DNA from: an uncultured Mycoplasmataceae bacterium
Lineage (GTDB): Bacteria; Bacillota_I; Bacilli_A; Mycoplasmatales; Mycoplasmoidaceae
Length of the DNA: 64,000 bases
Reading direction: 5' to 3'
Assembly (NCBI GenBank): GCA_949290735.1
Contig: CASESV010000003.1
Span: 1 to 64,000 of the forward strand
Shown piece after piece: positions 9,114 through 20,600 of the stretch. The position numbers and the translations under genes were made by a program. The notes under the pieces are model-generated. The model worked only from the letters and a program-made list of their open reading frames with translations. It was not told the origin of the DNA and made no database searches. The first letter of the stretch is position 1; the number at the start of each line of letters is the position of its first letter.

Positions 9114-11822
9114 ATGAAGACTAAAAAAATTTTAAAGAAATTTAAAATATTATTATTACCATTGGTTTTGACACTACCATTGACAATGGCTGTTGTTTCA
9201 TCATGTTCTAGTACATCTAGTGCAAAACAAGAATTACCTTCTAATCCATCAAATCCTAATGTATCAAACCCTGTACCACCAACAACAACTCCACCCTCTC
9301 AAGATAATTCTACAAATAATGAACAAACAAATAATGATATTTTACTTAAAATAGATCCTTCAATAATTCCAATGGATGGTACTATTCCATCAAACAATAT
9401 TGATAATTCTGATATTAAAAAATGAGGCAATGCTCCTTTAGCAAAGAAGCAAGATAGTTTGATTAATGAAAACGATCTAAAAGAGATGTTTACATCAATA
9501 ATGAATAAAAAAATGGAAACTACAATTACTTTTGGAGAAAGAAACGTTGATGCTAGGTTGATGTCTAAAGCATTTTCTAATTGAATGCTTTCATATTATA
9601 AATACTATACTTTTTTTGCTCCATATGTTTTGCAATTCGTTATTAAAGATGAAAATGGACTAGTTTATAATAAACCAATTCCTGATAATGATGAATATAT
9701 AAATAATAAAAAACTTTATATTCATTCAATTAGAACAACTAAAAACGCTGCATTAAATTTTACTAGTATTTGATTAAAGCAAGGAAAAGCTAAAGCTTAT
9801 TATGCTCAGTTTATTAGCAATTTTTTAAATCTTATTAAACAAGATATGACAGATGCTGAAAAAACATGAGTAGCATACTATTATGTATCTAATTTTTTAA
9901 GATATGATTATGTTTATCATGAAAGTATATCATATACAATATTCAATAAAGCAGGTGTATGTTCTGACTATTCACAATTAATGACAATATTATTAAACAT
10001 TGTAGATGTTCCTTGTCTTCCTGTAATTACAAATTATCATGTTAGTGGAATTGAAGCACATGAAATTATTTGAGTATATATTGATATTGGTTTAGGTGAT
10101 GGAAACAAATGATATTGATGTGATGCTACATGAGCCTTGGGGAATGCAAAGATAAGTTTTAAGAAACAAACTTCATTTAAACCAAGACAAACACCAAAGT
10201 ATTTTTTAAAAAGTTTCTCATCAAATCAATTTGAACGTCCACAAAATTCAGCTTTAGATATGCAATATAATAGTAATTTATTATTTTACTCTCCATGAAT
10301 AGAACCATTTAAAAATAATGAGCTTTCTTTAAATCCGCCAAAAACACTTGTAGAAGCATTTTCAAATAAAACTTATTCAAATCCTGTTTATTACAAAGGT
10401 TACTGATATTTTTTGTATAAGAATTATTTGAATTTAACTCAATTAGTTAGAACAAAATTTATTAATCCACAAATTGAGGTAGTTCTTGATCATGATCAGT
10501 TAACAAAAAATGGATTTAATATTAATATTGATGATTGAAATGATTTTAGAAGTGCTAACAATTGTTCACTAAATTCATTTGGATGAAACGATTCAATTGT
10601 AATTGCTAAGAATACATTAAATAAAACATATTTTATGATTATCAATTTAGAAAATAAACAATATCAAAAGATTGAAAGTATTAGTCATAAAGAAAGTGAT
10701 GTTAATCATTTTAACTTTTATATTGAAAATGGTGAAATCTTTTATACTAATCAAAACCCATATAGTGAACCTGATTATATCAAATTAGAATTAAATCAAA
10801 ATCAAAAGGATTTACTTGCATCAAATAATGATTTAAAATCTACTTTATATAAAAATGTTGTTAAATATCAAACATTAGCTTCAACATTTTTAGTTGGTAA
10901 TGATCCTGTTAATGAAGTAAGTGAAGCAAGTAAAAAAGATTTTTTAAAATATTGCCATGATTTAATTCAGAAAATGAACCAAAATCTATCATTAAATTAT
11001 CAACAAGAAATTAATGATTTAGAACAAAGATATAATCAATATGTTCCTAAGTTGCAAGAGCATAAATTATTCACATCAAATAAAATGGATAATTTGTATG
11101 AAATTAATAAAGATTATATTGATTCAATTGGTTATTTACCATTGAATAAAATCATTGTTTATGATGAATTGACTGATTTATTAAAAGGTAATCCAAATAA
11201 TGTTGGCTTTAATGTGTATTTTTCAAAAGATAATAAAGATTTTAAATTGGTTAAATCTGATGTATATCTTTCATTAGAAATGTTAAAAGTTACATTAAAG
11301 GATTTAAAACAACAATCATTTGATGGATTTTATTATATAGAATATTATCAATATAATTTTGAAAGTTTTAAATATCAAACTAATGTATTTGAAATTAAAG
11401 TAACTAATACAAATACTATTCCTCAATTAGAGGGTATAAAATCACAAACAAATTATAATACTAATTATAAATACTTTATTGAAAATTGATGGGATAATAG
11501 AATTGTTTTAAATGCCATTGTCAATCCAGCATCAGTTCCAACAAATAATAAAATTAGTTTAAAATACATCAATTATGATACTAAAGAAATTAAAGCCTTA
11601 GATACTAAAGATCTTTTTGTAGATAGAAATAGTGTTCAATTAAAATGAGTTATTGATAAACCAAATAAAAATAACCATGGTATCTTTTGAATGGAATTGT
11701 TAAATTTAGATCAAAATAAAAGAATCTACACTAATTATTTCTATCATTTAACACAAGAAGATGCTAATAACTTTAATGATAATCAGTGATATGAACTTTG
11801 CAGATTGATAAAAGCGAATTAA
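9114..11822 (+). CDS. Lipoprotein with transglutaminase-like (cysteine protease fold) domain
   Basis: 902 aa. The N terminus has a basic stretch, a hydrophobic segment and a lipobox ending AVVSSC, so it should be a surface lipoprotein. A Pro/Asn/Ser/Thr-rich linker follows. Around residues 220-340 the pattern G-V-C283-S-D-Y, A-H316-E and C-D337-A-T-W matches the Cys-His-Asp triad of transglutaminase-like/bacterial cysteine-protease domains. The remaining ~550 residues contain many Asn/Lys/Tyr, several aromatic stretches and no further membrane helix. It could cross-link, deamidate or cleave host or surface proteins; the domain alone does not say which. It stands alone and converges on gatB with a 25-bp gap. 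Confidence 0.75.
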
Positions 11823-11847
11823 CAATTTAATTTTTAGAATTTAAGTA

Positions 11848-13293
11848 TTATTTTAAGAATTTATTAATTTCATTTCTAACTAAATTCATTGTTATATTAG
11901 GATTTGCTTGAGAATTTGTTTCCTTCATTACCATTCCTACTAGAAATTTTTCAACCCTTTCAGCTCTTTCATTATATTGTTTAACTAATTCTTGATTATC
12001 ATTGATATATTTTTTAATAATAGGAATTAAAATGTTTTCATCTTTTATTTGCTCAAAACCTAAATCTTTAATTAGTTTAATAACATCAAGTTCATTATTA
12101 TCAAATATGTGTTCATTAAGAATTTTTGCCTGTTTATTATTAATTTCTTGTTTATCAATAAAGTAAAGAAGTTGTTTAAAAGCATTGAAATATTTTTCAT
12201 TAAATTGCTGATAACTTAAACATTTTTTATTCAGAATACCATTTAATTCTACAATTGTTCAATTGTAAACCATTTTTTTATCATTTATATCAGAAGATAA
12301 ATTGTTGTATATTTGATAAAGTTCATAATTATCCATTAATACATCTATTTGTTTTTTATCAAAACCATTTTTAGTTAATTCTTCAATAATTTCATTAGGA
12401 TTTTTAGGTGCATTATTTAATATTTCATTGACTTGATTCTTATTTAATTTGAAATGTAAAACATTAGGATCTGTCATATATCTATAATCAACAGCATTTG
12501 TTTTATAACGCATATGAATAGTTGTCATTGTAGAGTCATCAAATCTTCTTGTTTCCTGTAGTATTTCTTGATTATTTAATAAACAATTACATTGTCTATT
12601 TATTTCAAATTGAATTGCCTTCATTACATTATTTATTGAGTTAATATTTTTTATTTCAACTTTAGTTCCATAATGTTTTTGATTTAATAATCTTACAGAA
12701 ATGTTAACATCAGCTCTTAATGATCCATCTTCCATTTTTGCATCTGAAATATTTTTAAAAATTAAAATTCTTCTAAGAGCTTGCAAATATTGAGCAGCTT
12801 CATAAGCAGAATTAATACATGGTGTTGTTACGATTTCAATTAGTGGATCTCCTGCTCGGTTATAATCCATTAGTCTCATGTTATCTACTATAGTTTGTTT
12901 TGCTGTATCTTCTTCCATATGAATTCTTTCAATATTTATTTTTTTCACATTATTATTTTCATCTAATATTTCTAAATATCCATCTTTTCCAATAGGATAA
13001 AATTGTTGAGTAATTTGAAAACCTTTTGGAAGATCAGGATAAAAGTAATTTTTACGATCAAATTGGATATTATTATAGTTTATTTTCATATTTAAAGCAT
13101 CAGCTAAAATTATTGCTTTTTTAACTGCATTTTTATTAATGATAGGTAAAATTCCAGGTAATGCTAAATCCATATATGAAACTAATGTATTTGGTTCAGC
13201 ATTATGACTATTTAAGCTTCTTGAAAACATTTTTGTTTTAGTGTTTAAAACAGTATGAACTTCAATACCGATAGTAACAATAAAATTTCTCAT
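11848..13293 (-). CDS. gatB: Asp-tRNA(Asn)/Glu-tRNA(Gln) amidotransferase subunit B
   Basis: 481 aa, normal length. GatB holds the misacylated tRNA and phosphorylates its side chain, using ammonia from GatA. Recognised by the IGIEVH start, the YPDLPKG block, HMEEDTAK, YNRAGDPLIEIVT, and the MEDGSLRADVN segment, followed by the C-terminal Yqey-like tail ending NKFLK. Mycoplasmas usually need GatCAB because GlnRS is missing. The ATG overlaps the gatA stop by 1 nt (TAATG). It is the last gene of the leftward unit. Confidence 0.95.
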
Positions 13294-14636
13294 TATTTAT
13301 TTGCCTCCATTATAGCTAATGCAATATTTAAAGCACCAATATCTTTCTTTAATTTTGTAGATATATTAAGACCAACATCTAAGCCATTGTATTTAATTGC
13401 TGGAATAGTAATTGAAGGAATGCCTGCAAAATTTGCAATTTGTAAAGCGTCATCAGTTATGGTAAAAATATTTTTGTGATTAGTTACATCATCAATTAGT
13501 GGAGCAATGGAACTTGCAGAAGGCATTAAAATAGCATCATATTTTTTAAATAATTCATTTGTCTTTTTAATTATTAATGTCCTTACCTTTTTTGCGTTGT
13601 TAAATACAGCATCATAGTTTTTTGAAGATGTAATAAATGAACCTATCACAAATCTTCTTTTTAACTGTCTACCAAATAGTTCACTTCTATTCTTTAAGAT
13701 TAATTCATCAAAAGTATTTGCTTGATATTTTCCACCAAATAATATACCTGTTAAATTAGCTCATGATGTTACTGCTTCACTATAACTTATTGTTTTATAT
13801 ATTGGATCAATTAATTTTAATAATTCAACTGAAAAATTTTCATATGATATATTAAAACCTTTATTTTGAAGTGAATTTAGGTATTCAATAAATAACACTT
13901 TTTCATTTTCATGCATGTATTCAATAGTTTCATTTAAAACTACTAATTTTGCATTAAATTTAGGTTTTAATTTTTTAAAATAATTATTTGATAAATCAAT
14001 AGATGTCATATCCTTTTTATCATTTTGAGCAAGAATACTAAATACTGCTGCAATAGTTTTAATATCATTTGCTAAAATACCAACATGATCTAAACTAGGA
14101 GAATATGGAAATAATCCATATCTTGAAATAGCGCCATAAGTTGGTTTGAATCCTATAACACCACAATAAGATGCTGGCTTTCTAATAGAATCACCTGTAT
14201 CAGTTCCAATAGCAAAATCAACTATTTTATATGCAACCATACATGCAGAACCAGAACTGCTACCACCTGTAATTCTTTGATGATCATTAATATTTAATAC
14301 ATTTCCAAAACCTGAAAATAACCCAGTTCCACCTAAACCAAATTCATCTAGATTATCTTTTGAGACACAAATTGCACCAGCCTGATCTAATAACACTTTT
14401 ACAGTAGCGTCATAAGCTGGAATATAATTTTCTAAAAATAAACTTCCACCAGTTGTTAAATGATTTTTTGTTGCGAAATTATCTTTAATTGAATAAAAAA
14501 GATTATTAATAGGTGAGTCACTATTATTTTTGTGATTAAAATCCATTGTTGATAAACTAATTTTATTTACTTTATTAACTTCATTTATTTTTTTAATTTT
14601 TTCATCAAAAATTAGTTTTAAATTATTTTCTTTCAT
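13293..14636 (-). CDS. gatA: Asp-tRNA(Asn)/Glu-tRNA(Gln) amidotransferase subunit A
   Basis: 447 aa amidase. It hydrolyses glutamine and channels ammonia to GatB. The Ser-cisSer-Lys triad is visible: Lys51 in SIKDNF, Ser126 in GGSSSGSA, Ser150 in TDTGDSIR; the spacing (75 and 24 residues) equals that of characterised GatA proteins. The second Gly of the usual TGGS is Asp here, which still fits the amidase signature. It overlaps gatC by 14 nt and gatB by 1 nt. One TGA (Trp) lies in the middle of the gene. Confidence 0.95.
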
Positions 14637-14916
14637 CTTTAATACCCACTAAATTATTATTAAATGTTCCACAATTTTTAAATAGTTCTTCTTTATCATC
14701 ATGATGGATTTCTTCATTAAAATCATTTAAATCATTTAATTTGATATTATGAACAAAACTAGTTGGTTTTATTTTTTTTAAATCCATTTTTTTAATTAAT
14801 TCTAATCCATTAATAATAGAATCATATTCTTGACAAATTTTATCTAATTCAATATCATTTAATTCAATTTTTATATCATTAGCTAATTGCTTAAATTCTT
14901 CTTTTATTTTATCCAT
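14623..14916 (-). CDS. gatC: Asp-tRNA(Asn)/Glu-tRNA(Gln) amidotransferase subunit C
   Basis: 97 aa, the usual size for this small linker that wraps around GatA and GatB and stabilises the complex. The start MDKIKEEFKQLAND at 14916 is preceded by AAGGAG at good spacing; the upstream in-frame Met codons at 14979 and others are shadows of the preceding gene. The helical start and the central KKIKPTSFVHN stretch fit GatC. The 5' end overlaps the preceding membrane protein by 8 nt. Confidence 0.88.
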   Translation of the reverse strand: MDKIKEEFKQLANDIKIELNDIELDKICQEYDSIINGLELIKKMDLKKIKPTSFVHNIKLNDLNDFNEEIHHDDKEELFKNCGTFNNNLVGIKDERK

Positions 14917-15904
14917 GTTTATACTCCTTCTTATCATGATATTTTCTTTTACTAATGTCTGCAACCAATTCATCTTCATATTTATATTTCATTAGTGGAT
15001 TGATTATCTTATATATTGGTAAGATTATGATTACATTCAATAAAATCATAGGGCACAATAAAAGTAATCTTATTGCTAATCAAGCTTGATAACCAAGCGG
15101 TGAAATTGTTGCATCAAAAGTAGGCATAAAAACAACATTAACAACAACTTCTGTAACCATAACTACTATAAAAACTGGGGCAAAATATATAAATCAATCT
15201 TTTTTATCTGGATTTTTCTTTAGCTGATAACGATTTATAAAGTAACACAATCACAATATAACTAAACCACTACAAGGTATAACTATAATTAAGGATACAA
15301 TAGTTTCTAATGAAATTGATATATCAATACTCATTATAGAAACAATGTATTGTAATGATATATTATCAATATTACTATATCAAATGATAAATGCAGATAC
15401 ACCTACAATAAGTAATGTGAATAAACTTGAAAATAAACAAAATCTTAAATTTGTAGAACTTTTTTGCGATGTTATTATCATTCTAATTAATCCACCAAAA
15501 AGACCAAATAAAATTGCACTTATAAAATACCCATAATGGAAAATACCTCCAGTATAAGTTATAGTTAATAAATCGATTGCTGCCCCTAAACATATACCAA
15601 TAATTGGCCCAAACATTAACCCGCCAATTTTTATTAATATTCCTTCAAAAATAATCCTTGTACCAGCTCATAACCTAAAAACTAATGAAAAAATTCCGGC
15701 ACTAAAAGTTATTAATAATAGCATTACAGTTATACTTAATGAAAGAATCATTCCAACACTAGCGATTCCAGTTGTGCTCAAACGTGGAATAATGTAAAAC
15801 ACTTTTTTTAATTTGAATCTAAAGTAAAGTTTTTTTGATATTAAAATTAATAATAAAAAACCTATAAATACAAAAAATAAAATAATAATTGCTTGAATTG
15901 ACAT
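14909..15904 (-). CDS. ECF transporter S-component-like membrane protein (folate-type?)
   Basis: 331 aa, with about seven or eight membrane helices. Residues ~95-140 read GGLMFGPIIGICLGAAIDLL followed by GGIFHYGYFISAILFGLFGG, the pattern of vitamin-binding S components such as FolT (the GPi-G-x3-G-x2-D-l segment). S components bind a vitamin and dock on a shared EcfA/A'/T module, which is not in this window. It is longer than typical S components (about 180-200 aa) because of an N-terminal helix and a long C-terminal part ending KKEYKHG. Overlap with gatC means they share one message. The substrate assignment is a guess. Confidence 0.6.
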
Positions 15905-15945
15905 ACATATAAATTATATATAATTTATAAATTATTAGCAATTAG

Positions 15946-16611
15946 CTATCAAATAAATTTTTTCTTATTAATTTCAAAATACAAGTCATTTATCTTGTTA
16001 AAAAGATCGTTTTCAAAAAAACCATAACGGTTTACAGACAGTGGAGATGGATGGCAAGATTTTATAATAATATGCTTTGATGTGTCAATAAATGGTTCTA
16101 AACTTTTTGCATCATTTCCCATTAAAATAAATATTACTTTATTTTGAATATTATTTATTTCATTAATGATATTTTTAATAAAATTAATTCACCCTATTTT
16201 TGACAAACTTGCTGGCTTATCTTTTATTACAGTTAAACTTGTATTTAATAATAAAACCCCTTGTTCTGCTCAACTTGTTAAATCAGGATTAGTTCTTTCG
16301 ATTTTAAGGTCATCTTTTAATTTCTTGAAAATATTTTTTAAACTAGGAGGCGTTTTAACGTTTTTGTTAACACTAAAACATAAACCATTTGCTTGACCAA
16401 CACCATGATATGGATCTTGGCCAAAAATTACCATTTTAGTATCTTCAAGATTAAAATAATTAAAACATCTAAAGACATCTTTTTCATCTGGATAAATAGT
16501 TTCATTTGTTTTTAATAAATAATTTTGAATTTTTAATAGATAATCTTTTTTAAATTCTTTATCTATTATATCTTTTCAATTTGTTGAAACATTATTTATA
16601 ATTTTGTACAT
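15946..16611 (-). CDS. ung: Uracil-DNA glycosylase
   Basis: 221 aa, family 1 UDG. It removes uracil from DNA at the start of base-excision repair. The water-activating motif GQDPYHG is present with Asp66, and the Leu-loop motif HPSPLS lies near residue 184. Trp is UGA-encoded at several positions, including the residue before the TAG stop. The start at 16611 lies 6 nt after the stop of the upstream lipoprotein gene, with no room for a separate promoter. Confidence 0.95.
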
Positions 16612-16617
16612 ATAAAT

Positions 16618-17487
16618 TTAGCTAATATTAAAAATATTCAATGTATTAATTACTTTATCTTTGTTCTTTTCACAATATGATTTTAATGTAGTGTTTAAAA
16701 TGTTTCCATCAATAGCTTTTCTTAAATCTCTAAGAACATTAAAATACTCTTCAGCATTATTGTTATTGATTTTAATCTTTTTTTCATCAGATTCAACACT
16801 ATATTGTCCGTTTCATTTATCTCCACTAAATAATGGATTCATGTTTAATGTTAATGGTGATAATTGTATTGTTCCAAGATTATCTTCTCATTTTACATTA
16901 GAACCATTACTACTATATCATTTAGCATAAGTAAACGTTATACCTGTAAAAGTAATTGGTTTAGGATCTTTACTAGTTCCTGGGTCTGTTAAAGTGTCAA
17001 CATTAGCACTAGTAATTTCAATACTTTTTAAACCAGCTCTTCTAACACTGCCAGCTTCACCTTCATATGAAAATTTTGCTATTGCTTCAACTGATGAAAA
17101 ATTTAAACCTAGTACAGATTCATAAATTTTACTTGAATATAAATTTTGGATAATTGTTAAAATACTTTCTCCTAGTTGTTGTATATGACTAAGTCCATAA
17201 TTGATTGCTGTAAATTGATTAGTTATAAGATTTTTTTCTGAGTTTGGATCACTAGAATCAAAACCAGGAGAAGTTTTATAATTTGTTCCATTATAACCAG
17301 CTTTACACTCTAGATTACCTGATGATGTTCTTTCAAAAGTATTAGAACCAACTTTGTATGTTGTAGCATTACTTATTTGTGGAACTTTTGTATTACTACA
17401 TGAGACAACAATTGTAGAAGCAACTGCTCCCATAACTAGTACTGATCCAATTAAACAAGATATTTTAAGGAATTTTTTCAATTTCAT
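16618..17487 (-). CDS. Lipoprotein, function unknown
   Basis: 289 aa. The signal is MKLKKFLKISCLIGSV.. and a lipobox ends STIVVSC, so the mature protein starts at a lipidated Cys. The rest is a soluble Ser/Thr/Asn-rich domain with one mid-gene TGA and no other membrane segment. The gene is divergent from the first giant surface protein and heads the leftward lipoprotein-ung-ECF-gatCAB run. No family recognised. Confidence 0.75.
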
Positions 17488-17562
17488 AATATATGTAATA
17501 TATTATCATAAAGTTTTAATTTTCACTAAAAATAAGCTTTAAATCATTTAAAAAAATGGTTT

Positions 17563-17595
17563 TTGACAAAATTAACATCTTTTTTGTGGTAAAAT
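17563..17595 (+). promoter_or_regulatory. Promoter of the giant surface-protein operon
   Basis: TTGACA at 17563-17568 and TAAAAT at 17590-17595 with TG at 17587-17588 give an extended -10 (TGGTAAAAT). The 21-bp spacing is too long for a normal pair, so the extended -10 probably carries the activity. A TA-repeat-rich leader (about 17605-17634) separates it from the GGAGG ribosome site at 17642. Confidence 0.5.
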
Positions 17596-17652
17596 CAAAG
17601 TATACTTTATATATATTATATATATAAATATATAAGGATATGGAGGTTATGT

Positions 17653-20600
17653 ATGAATTTTAGAAAGAAGAGAAGTAAATTTAAACTAATTACTGGTTGT
17701 ACTTTTTTAGCAATGCTTACTAGTACTGTTTTGCTAACTTCTTTTGCTTTTGAAAATAAAAAATCTGCTATATCACAAAATTCTAGTATTACAAATCAAT
17801 CTATTCATAATGACAATATTTCAACTTTATCTGAGAAATTAGTTAAGGCACAAAAAAGTTCTATCTACTCAAAGCAATTAACTCCAGTTTTATCTTATTC
17901 AGACCCATTGAAAAATACTCAAAGCAATATTATTTTTGTTAATGGTGAAGATAGACCAGTTCTAGAATTTTATTATCGTTCTGAAGATGATAGTATTTAT
18001 GCTAGATCTCCAAATGAACTAAAAATTTTTACTAATAACCCTTCAGAAATTACATCAAGTAATTTTAACATTTCTGCAAAATCATATAACTCAGCTCCAT
18101 ATTCACTTACAAGTAGTGGTATTGTAGAAAATCAATATTCAGAATATGCAATTAAGTGAGATGTAAATAATGAAACATATTTAAAACCATCATTAAATGA
18201 CCAAGATAATGGAACACAAGCTTCAAGTTATGTAATTTTTGATAGTTTATTGAAAACCTCAACTGGAATTAAAGTTGGTTCTTTAGTAAATGGGTATGTT
18301 GAAATTTCTATTGATATCCAAAATCAAGAAGATTATAATGGACCAAGTAGAATAAAACCTTATGAAGGTTCTAATTATGAGAATTATTTACAGCCAGATC
18401 AAAATGGCAAATTATCAAAAAAAATAATTTTTAATAAAGTTGTAACAGATTCAGAAACAGGAAGCACTGAAGTTGTTACATGTAATGCTATTTATAATAC
18501 TGACATAGTAAATAATTCTAGTTATGTTCCAGATTTTTCAGGGATTCAATCAACTAATAAAATTACAGCGAGTGAGTATTTAAAAACTAATTTAAATTCA
18601 TTACCTATAAAAGTGAATAACTTATACAATGATAAATCTAATAAGTCAAAACCACAAATTTATGGATATGCAAATGATTCAAAAGGTGAATTAAATATTG
18701 TAGTCATTCCACCATATACCATATCAAATTATACAAGTAGTTTATCAATTGAAGCAAGTGATCCTATTTTTTATACAATTGAAGGATTTAAAACTGATAA
18801 TTCAAACATTCCAGATAGCAATAAAGTTTATTTAAATTCGAGTGAAATAAACATCATTAATGCTTCTGCTAATAAAAATGCTATTATTGATGATGTATCA
18901 AAAAAGATTACAACATCAAATAGTTTATCTGCTTTTTCAAATTATAACTTCAGTATCGCAAATAATAGTCTTAATATTTCACCAAGTAATGAAAAATTAA
19001 ATTCAAATAAATTATGATTAGATGATATATACAAAAATAATGATTTAATAAATTGAGATTTATTAGATATTTATGCTAATACTGAACCATATAACTTTAT
19101 TTTGCCATTTAGAGCTGGACTAGAACTTTTACCTATATCAAATTGATTTGAATACTATGGTAATTCTAATTCAATTTCAAGTATTTTTTCTACTAATACA
19201 AAAAATACTAGTGGTGGTGATGAAGAATCTTTATTTGAAGTAATGTATGATCCTTATGTTACATTTTCAAAATTTTTAATTTCCGATCAAGAATTAAATG
19301 GAAATTCATCTAATTATTATTTTGCAAATTATTTCCCAAGTGCAATTAAAAGTGGAGTTTATGATGAAATAAAAAATTCATTGAATAATTCTATATCATT
19401 TAGTAGATTAAGTGAAAGTTGAAAAGTTTTAGCTAATGGTATTAGTCAATTCATTCCGCTACCAAAATTAAAATCAAATTCAAGTAGCGCAAAAGATTAC
19501 TATGATAATTTAAATGAAACATATAGTCTAATTTTAAACTCTGACGATTCTAATGATAGTAAAATTAAACATAACTCATTCATTATTGGTGATTCCATTA
19601 TTGTTTTGGGTGATGGTTCTTTGATTTTAATGGATTCAAATAAAAGTGACAACATAAAAAACCAACCTAGTATGATAATTAAAAATTATGTTTTGGCATG
19701 GTTAGATAAAAAAGGTAATCAAAAATTTGCTTTAGATAATTTTAATATTTTTTCTTCGAAAGAAAATTATGAATATAATAAAAATTTAGGTTTTGATAAT
19801 GATATGTTTGGTGTTACAGCATTTTCAGATTCATCTACAAATCTGGGGGTAATTGCTGATGATAGTATAAGTCCATCAGATTTTATACATAATGAATCAA
19901 ATTATAAAAATATTACTTTGACAGCATACAACTCACCATTGGCTAATATTGATAACTCTGATGTTACCTTAATTGCTGATGATATAAATGGAACAGTAAC
20001 TGTAGAAATTACACCATTTATTTCAGCATATTTGGATGAATCAAAGTATGGATCATTAAATTTAAAGAGTGAACAGGATTTATTAAATTTAGGTTCAAAT
20101 GAATTATATAATTTAGTATTACCTATGCTTGATAATAGTGGTTCAAATAACCAAACATTCTCATTTGTAATTTCTGGTTTTAAAAAACAAAATATATCAA
20201 ATTCTAACCTTTCAAATAATTACTTTAATCCAACATCAATTTATACTACATCAACGTTATTAGGTCCAGATTATGAAGCAAATTTAAATAGCTTTAAAGA
20301 AGATGCTGAGAGAGTAAGATTTCAAAAATGATTTGTTGCTAATGCTATTCAAAAATTAAATAATCCAATAGTTTATTTTGATCCTAATACAAGAACTAAA
20401 AATCCTAGTTTTTTTAGTGACACAAATCAAATAAATAATATGTATACTTCATTTAATGAATCACAATTTGATAATATTATTCAATCTATAGCTTTATCAA
20501 AAAGTGATAAATATAATTCATATACTTTTAAAGTGACTTTTAAACCATACACAACTTATGATATTTACAATAACATTAATACTGAATCATGAACTACTGA

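Noticed and set aside
14180-14200. TGDS in place of TGGS in GatA as a sign of inactivity
   Set aside because: That position is variable in the amidase signature, and the Lys-Ser-Ser triad spacing (51, 126, 150) is intact.
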